The notes beneath the pieces were generated by a model. That model was not told the origin of the DNA and did no database searches. It saw only the letters and a list, made by a program, of their open reading frames with translations. From NCBI RefSeq assembly GCF_016916835.1, contig NZ_JAFFIX010000025.1, forward strand, positions 62,001 to 126,000: DNA of 64,000 nucleotides, read 5' to 3'. Both the position numbers and the translations under genes were made by a program. Shown here in pieces: positions 62,119 through 64,000 of the stretch. Source of the stretch: Actinacidiphila bryophytorum. GTDB taxonomy: Bacteria > Actinomycetota > Actinomycetes > Streptomycetales > Streptomycetaceae. Each line of letters opens with the position of its first letter. The first letter of the stretch is position 1.

Positions 62119-63768
62119 CTAGGCTCCCGCGGGCTCCGGGAGTCCGGGGGCGGTGCCCGGGGTCGGGCCCGCGGGGTCGGCGGGCGCCGGGTCGGACTCG
62201 GCGGTGTAGTCGGACAGTACGGTCTCGTCCTCGCCGGCCGGCGCCTTGAGGGCGCGCAGCACGAGGGTCAGGACGACGGCGACGCCGACGTTGAGCACGA
62301 AGGCGGTCAGGCCGATGTAGCCCTTCTCGCCGATCCACGGGATCATGTCCGAGTTCCCGCCGAAGTGCGACTGCGTCGGGCTGCTCTGCTCGTACGCCTT
62401 CCACGTCCCGTAGCCCATGCCGACGGCCCAGCCGGCCAGCAGCGCCCAGCGGTGGAACCAGCGGGTGAACAGGCCGCCGACTATGGCCGGTACGGTCTGC
62501 AGGATCCAGATCCCGCCCAGCAGCTGGAAGTTGATGGCCACCGTCTTGTCCATGGTCAGGACGAAGACCAGCGCGCCGACCTTCACCACCAGGGACACGA
62601 TCTTCGAGACGGCCGTCTCCTGCGCGGGGGTGGCGTCCGGTTTGATCAGGTCCTTGTAGATGTTGCGGGTGAAGAGGTTGGCCGCGGCGATGGACATGAT
62701 CGCGGCCGGGACGAGCGCCCCGATGCCGATCGCGGCGAAGGCGACCCCGGCGAACCACGAGGGGAACATGTTCTCGAACAGCTGGGGGATGGCGAGTTGG
62801 GCGTTGTAGCCCTTGCCGCCGACCCCGGCGGCGAGCGCCATGAAGCCGAGCATCGCCAGCAGGCCGAGCATCAGCGAGTACAGCGGCAGGATCGTGGTGT
62901 TGCGGCGGATCGTGTCGCGGCTCCTGCTGGAGAGCACGGCGGTGACCGAGTGCGGGTAGAGGAACAGCGCCATCGCCGAGCCCATCGCCAGCGTGGCGTA
63001 GGCCCATTGGGCCTTCGGCCCGGTCACCAGCGCGCCGCGCGGCACGCCCGCGTCGTTCTTGACCGCGTAGGCGGCGCCCGCCTTGCTGAAGATGTCGTCG
63101 AACCCGCCGAGCTTGTAGGGGATGTAGATGATCGCGACCGCGATGACGATGTAGATCAGCGCGTCCTTGACGAAGGCGATCAGCGCGGGCGCCCGCAGCC
63201 CCGAGGAGTAGGTGTACGCGGCGAGCACACCGAAGGCGATCAGCAGCGGCAGGTCTTTCAGGAACCAGTTGGTGGAGTCGCTGCCGCCGACCCCCATGAC
63301 GTCCAGCACCGCCTGGATGCCGACGAGTTGGAGCGCGATGTAGGGCATCGTGGCGATGATGCCGGTGATCGCGACGGCCACCGACAGGCTCTTGGAGCCG
63401 AACCGCCCGCGGATGAAGTCCGAGGAGGTGACGTAGCCGTGCTTGTGCGAGACCGACCACAGCCGCGGCAGGAAGAGGAAGACCAGCGGGTAGGTGATGA
63501 TCGTGTACGGCACGGCGAAGAAGCCGCCGGCGCCGGCCGCGTAGATCGCCGCGGGCACCGCCACGAAGGTGTAGGCGGTGTAGAGGTCGCCGCCGAGCAG
63601 GAACCAGGTCACCCAGGTGCCGAAGCTCCGCCCGCCCAGGCCCCATTCGTCCAGGTGCAGCGGGTCGGCGGCGCGGCGCCAGCGGGCGGCGAGGAAGCCG
63701 AGCACGGTGACCGCGAGGAAGAAGAAGATGAAGACGCCGAGCGCGACGCCGTTGACGCCGTCCTTCAC
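62119..63768 (-). CDS. Sodium:solute symporter (SSS) family, MctP-like
   Basis: A 549-residue membrane transporter with about 13 helices. FIFFFLAVTVLGFLAARWRR opens the first helix. GGRSFGTWVTWFLLGGDLYTAY and HKHGYVTSSDFIRGRFGSKSL are typical of the SSS branch that includes the MctP monocarboxylate permease. PHSVTAVLSSRSRDTIRRNT is the sodium-site loop. The C-terminal ~35 residues are acidic/Pro-rich. The start is a GTG that overlaps the DUF3311 gene by 4 bp, so the two are co-translated. The substrate (lactate/pyruvate-like acids or others) is unproven. Confidence 0.9.
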   Translation of the reverse strand: MKDGVNGVALGVFIFFFLAVTVLGFLAARWRRAADPLHLDEWGLGGRSFGTWVTWFLLGGDLYTAYTFVAVPAAIYAAGAGGFFAVPYTIITYPLVFLFLPRLWSVSHKHGYVTSSDFIRGRFGSKSLSVAVAITGIIATMPYIALQLVGIQAVLDVMGVGGSDSTNWFLKDLPLLIAFGVLAAYTYSSGLRAPALIAFVKDALIYIVIAVAIIYIPYKLGGFDDIFSKAGAAYAVKNDAGVPRGALVTGPKAQWAYATLAMGSAMALFLYPHSVTAVLSSRSRDTIRRNTTILPLYSLMLGLLAMLGFMALAAGVGGKGYNAQLAIPQLFENMFPSWFAGVAFAAIGIGALVPAAIMSIAAANLFTRNIYKDLIKPDATPAQETAVSKIVSLVVKVGALVFVLTMDKTVAINFQLLGGIWILQTVPAIVGGLFTRWFHRWALLAGWAVGMGYGTWKAYEQSSPTQSHFGGNSDMIPWIGEKGYIGLTAFVLNVGVAVVLTLVLRALKAPAGEDETVLSDYTAESDPAPADPAGPTPGTAPGLPEPAGA

Positions 63769-64000
63769 TTGGCGCCACCCCCCTTGCGTGCCCGCTCCTC
63801 ACGGCGTACGAGCGCGTACGCGGTGTAGGTCAGCGCGGCGGCCACCGGCACCCAGGCCATCTGGTACCAGTAGAAGAACGGGATGCCGATGAAGGCGGGC
63901 GTCATCCGCGAGTAGGAGTCCACCCACAGCAGGGCGACGAACGGTGCGAGCAGGCACAGCCCGGCCAGCACCCGGATGGGGGTGATGACCGGCGGCCGTG
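63765..64000 (-). CDS. DUF3311 membrane protein, symporter partner (5' end outside window)
   Basis: The last ~78 codons of a small two-helix membrane protein. The readable sequence begins RPPVITPIRVLAGLCLLAPF and continues with VDSYSRMTPAFIGIPFFYWYQMAW and a basic C-terminus (RREERARKGGGAK). FIGIPFFYWYQ is the DUF3311 signature. A GTG at 63971 is an internal possibility, but the open frame continues to the window edge, so the true start is probably outside. It overlaps the symporter start by 4 bp and probably assists it. Confidence 0.85.
   Translation of the reverse strand, partial: RPPVITPIRVLAGLCLLAPFVALLWVDSYSRMTPAFIGIPFFYWYQMAWVPVAAALTYTAYALVRREERARKGGGAK

Overview
The window is chromosomal DNA from a streptomycete (Streptomyces or a close relative). 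It is very GC-rich, third codon positions are almost all G or C, and GTG/TTG starts are common. It carries hallmark actinobacterial genes: a conservon (cvnABCD), wblE, a SigB/F-type sigma factor, nickel superoxide dismutase with its protease SodX, a Kgd-type 2-oxoglutarate dehydrogenase, and DasR-type operators. From memory, gene order from lon down to nagB follows the Streptomyces coelicolor core region around SCO5285-SCO5235, with accessory blocks inserted.

Layout. 1-4.7 kb: a TetR regulator cut by the window edge, a small unknown protein, a secreted chitinase with two DasR-like promoter repeats, and a secreted NlpC/P60 endopeptidase. 4.7-9.9 kb: a minus-strand conservon followed by a styrene-monooxygenase-like flavoprotein. 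10.2-20 kb: a PP2C-like protein, MarR regulator, GH25 lysozyme, Lon protease with an HspR (HAIR) operator, acetyltransferase, nucleotidyltransferase, spermidine-synthase-like protein and a two-component system. 20.1-23.9 kb: kgd.

24-37 kb is the most interesting block: a tight minus-strand operon. In transcription order it encodes a trypsin/VMAP-like protein, a MoxR AAA+ ATPase, a vWA/TPR protein, a 56-residue FxSxx-type precursor peptide, an FxsB radical SAM/SPASM maturase, an unrecognised repeat-rich ORF, an HExxH protein and a TIR/NB-ARC/TPR protein. It joins a predicted vWA-MoxR-VMAP conflict system to a cyclophane RiPP pathway through overlapping genes.

37-49.7 kb: a DUF6104 protein, a DUF4097-PadR operon with a tandem operator, a quinone oxidoreductase, sodN/sodX, a CGNR regulator, a polar amino-acid ABC transporter, malic enzyme, a possible Crp-linked small RNA, a MerR-thioredoxin pair and a secreted amidase. 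49.8-53.8 kb: a second FxsB-like radical SAM enzyme with a signal-peptide-bearing precursor ending KYQRW, a 173-bp MITE, an RpiR regulator and a D-cysteine desulfhydrase family enzyme.

53.8-64 kb: the anti-sigma/SigH stress locus, a membrane protein, a diacylglycerol-kinase-family lipid kinase, wblE, a PAS/GAF-type histidine kinase, the probable homologue of sRNA scr5239 with a DasR site, and the amino-sugar pair (SIS protein and nagB) sharing a central DasR site. It ends with an SSS-family symporter and its DUF3311 partner, cut by the window edge. No rRNA, tRNA, CRISPR array or intact transposase gene was seen.
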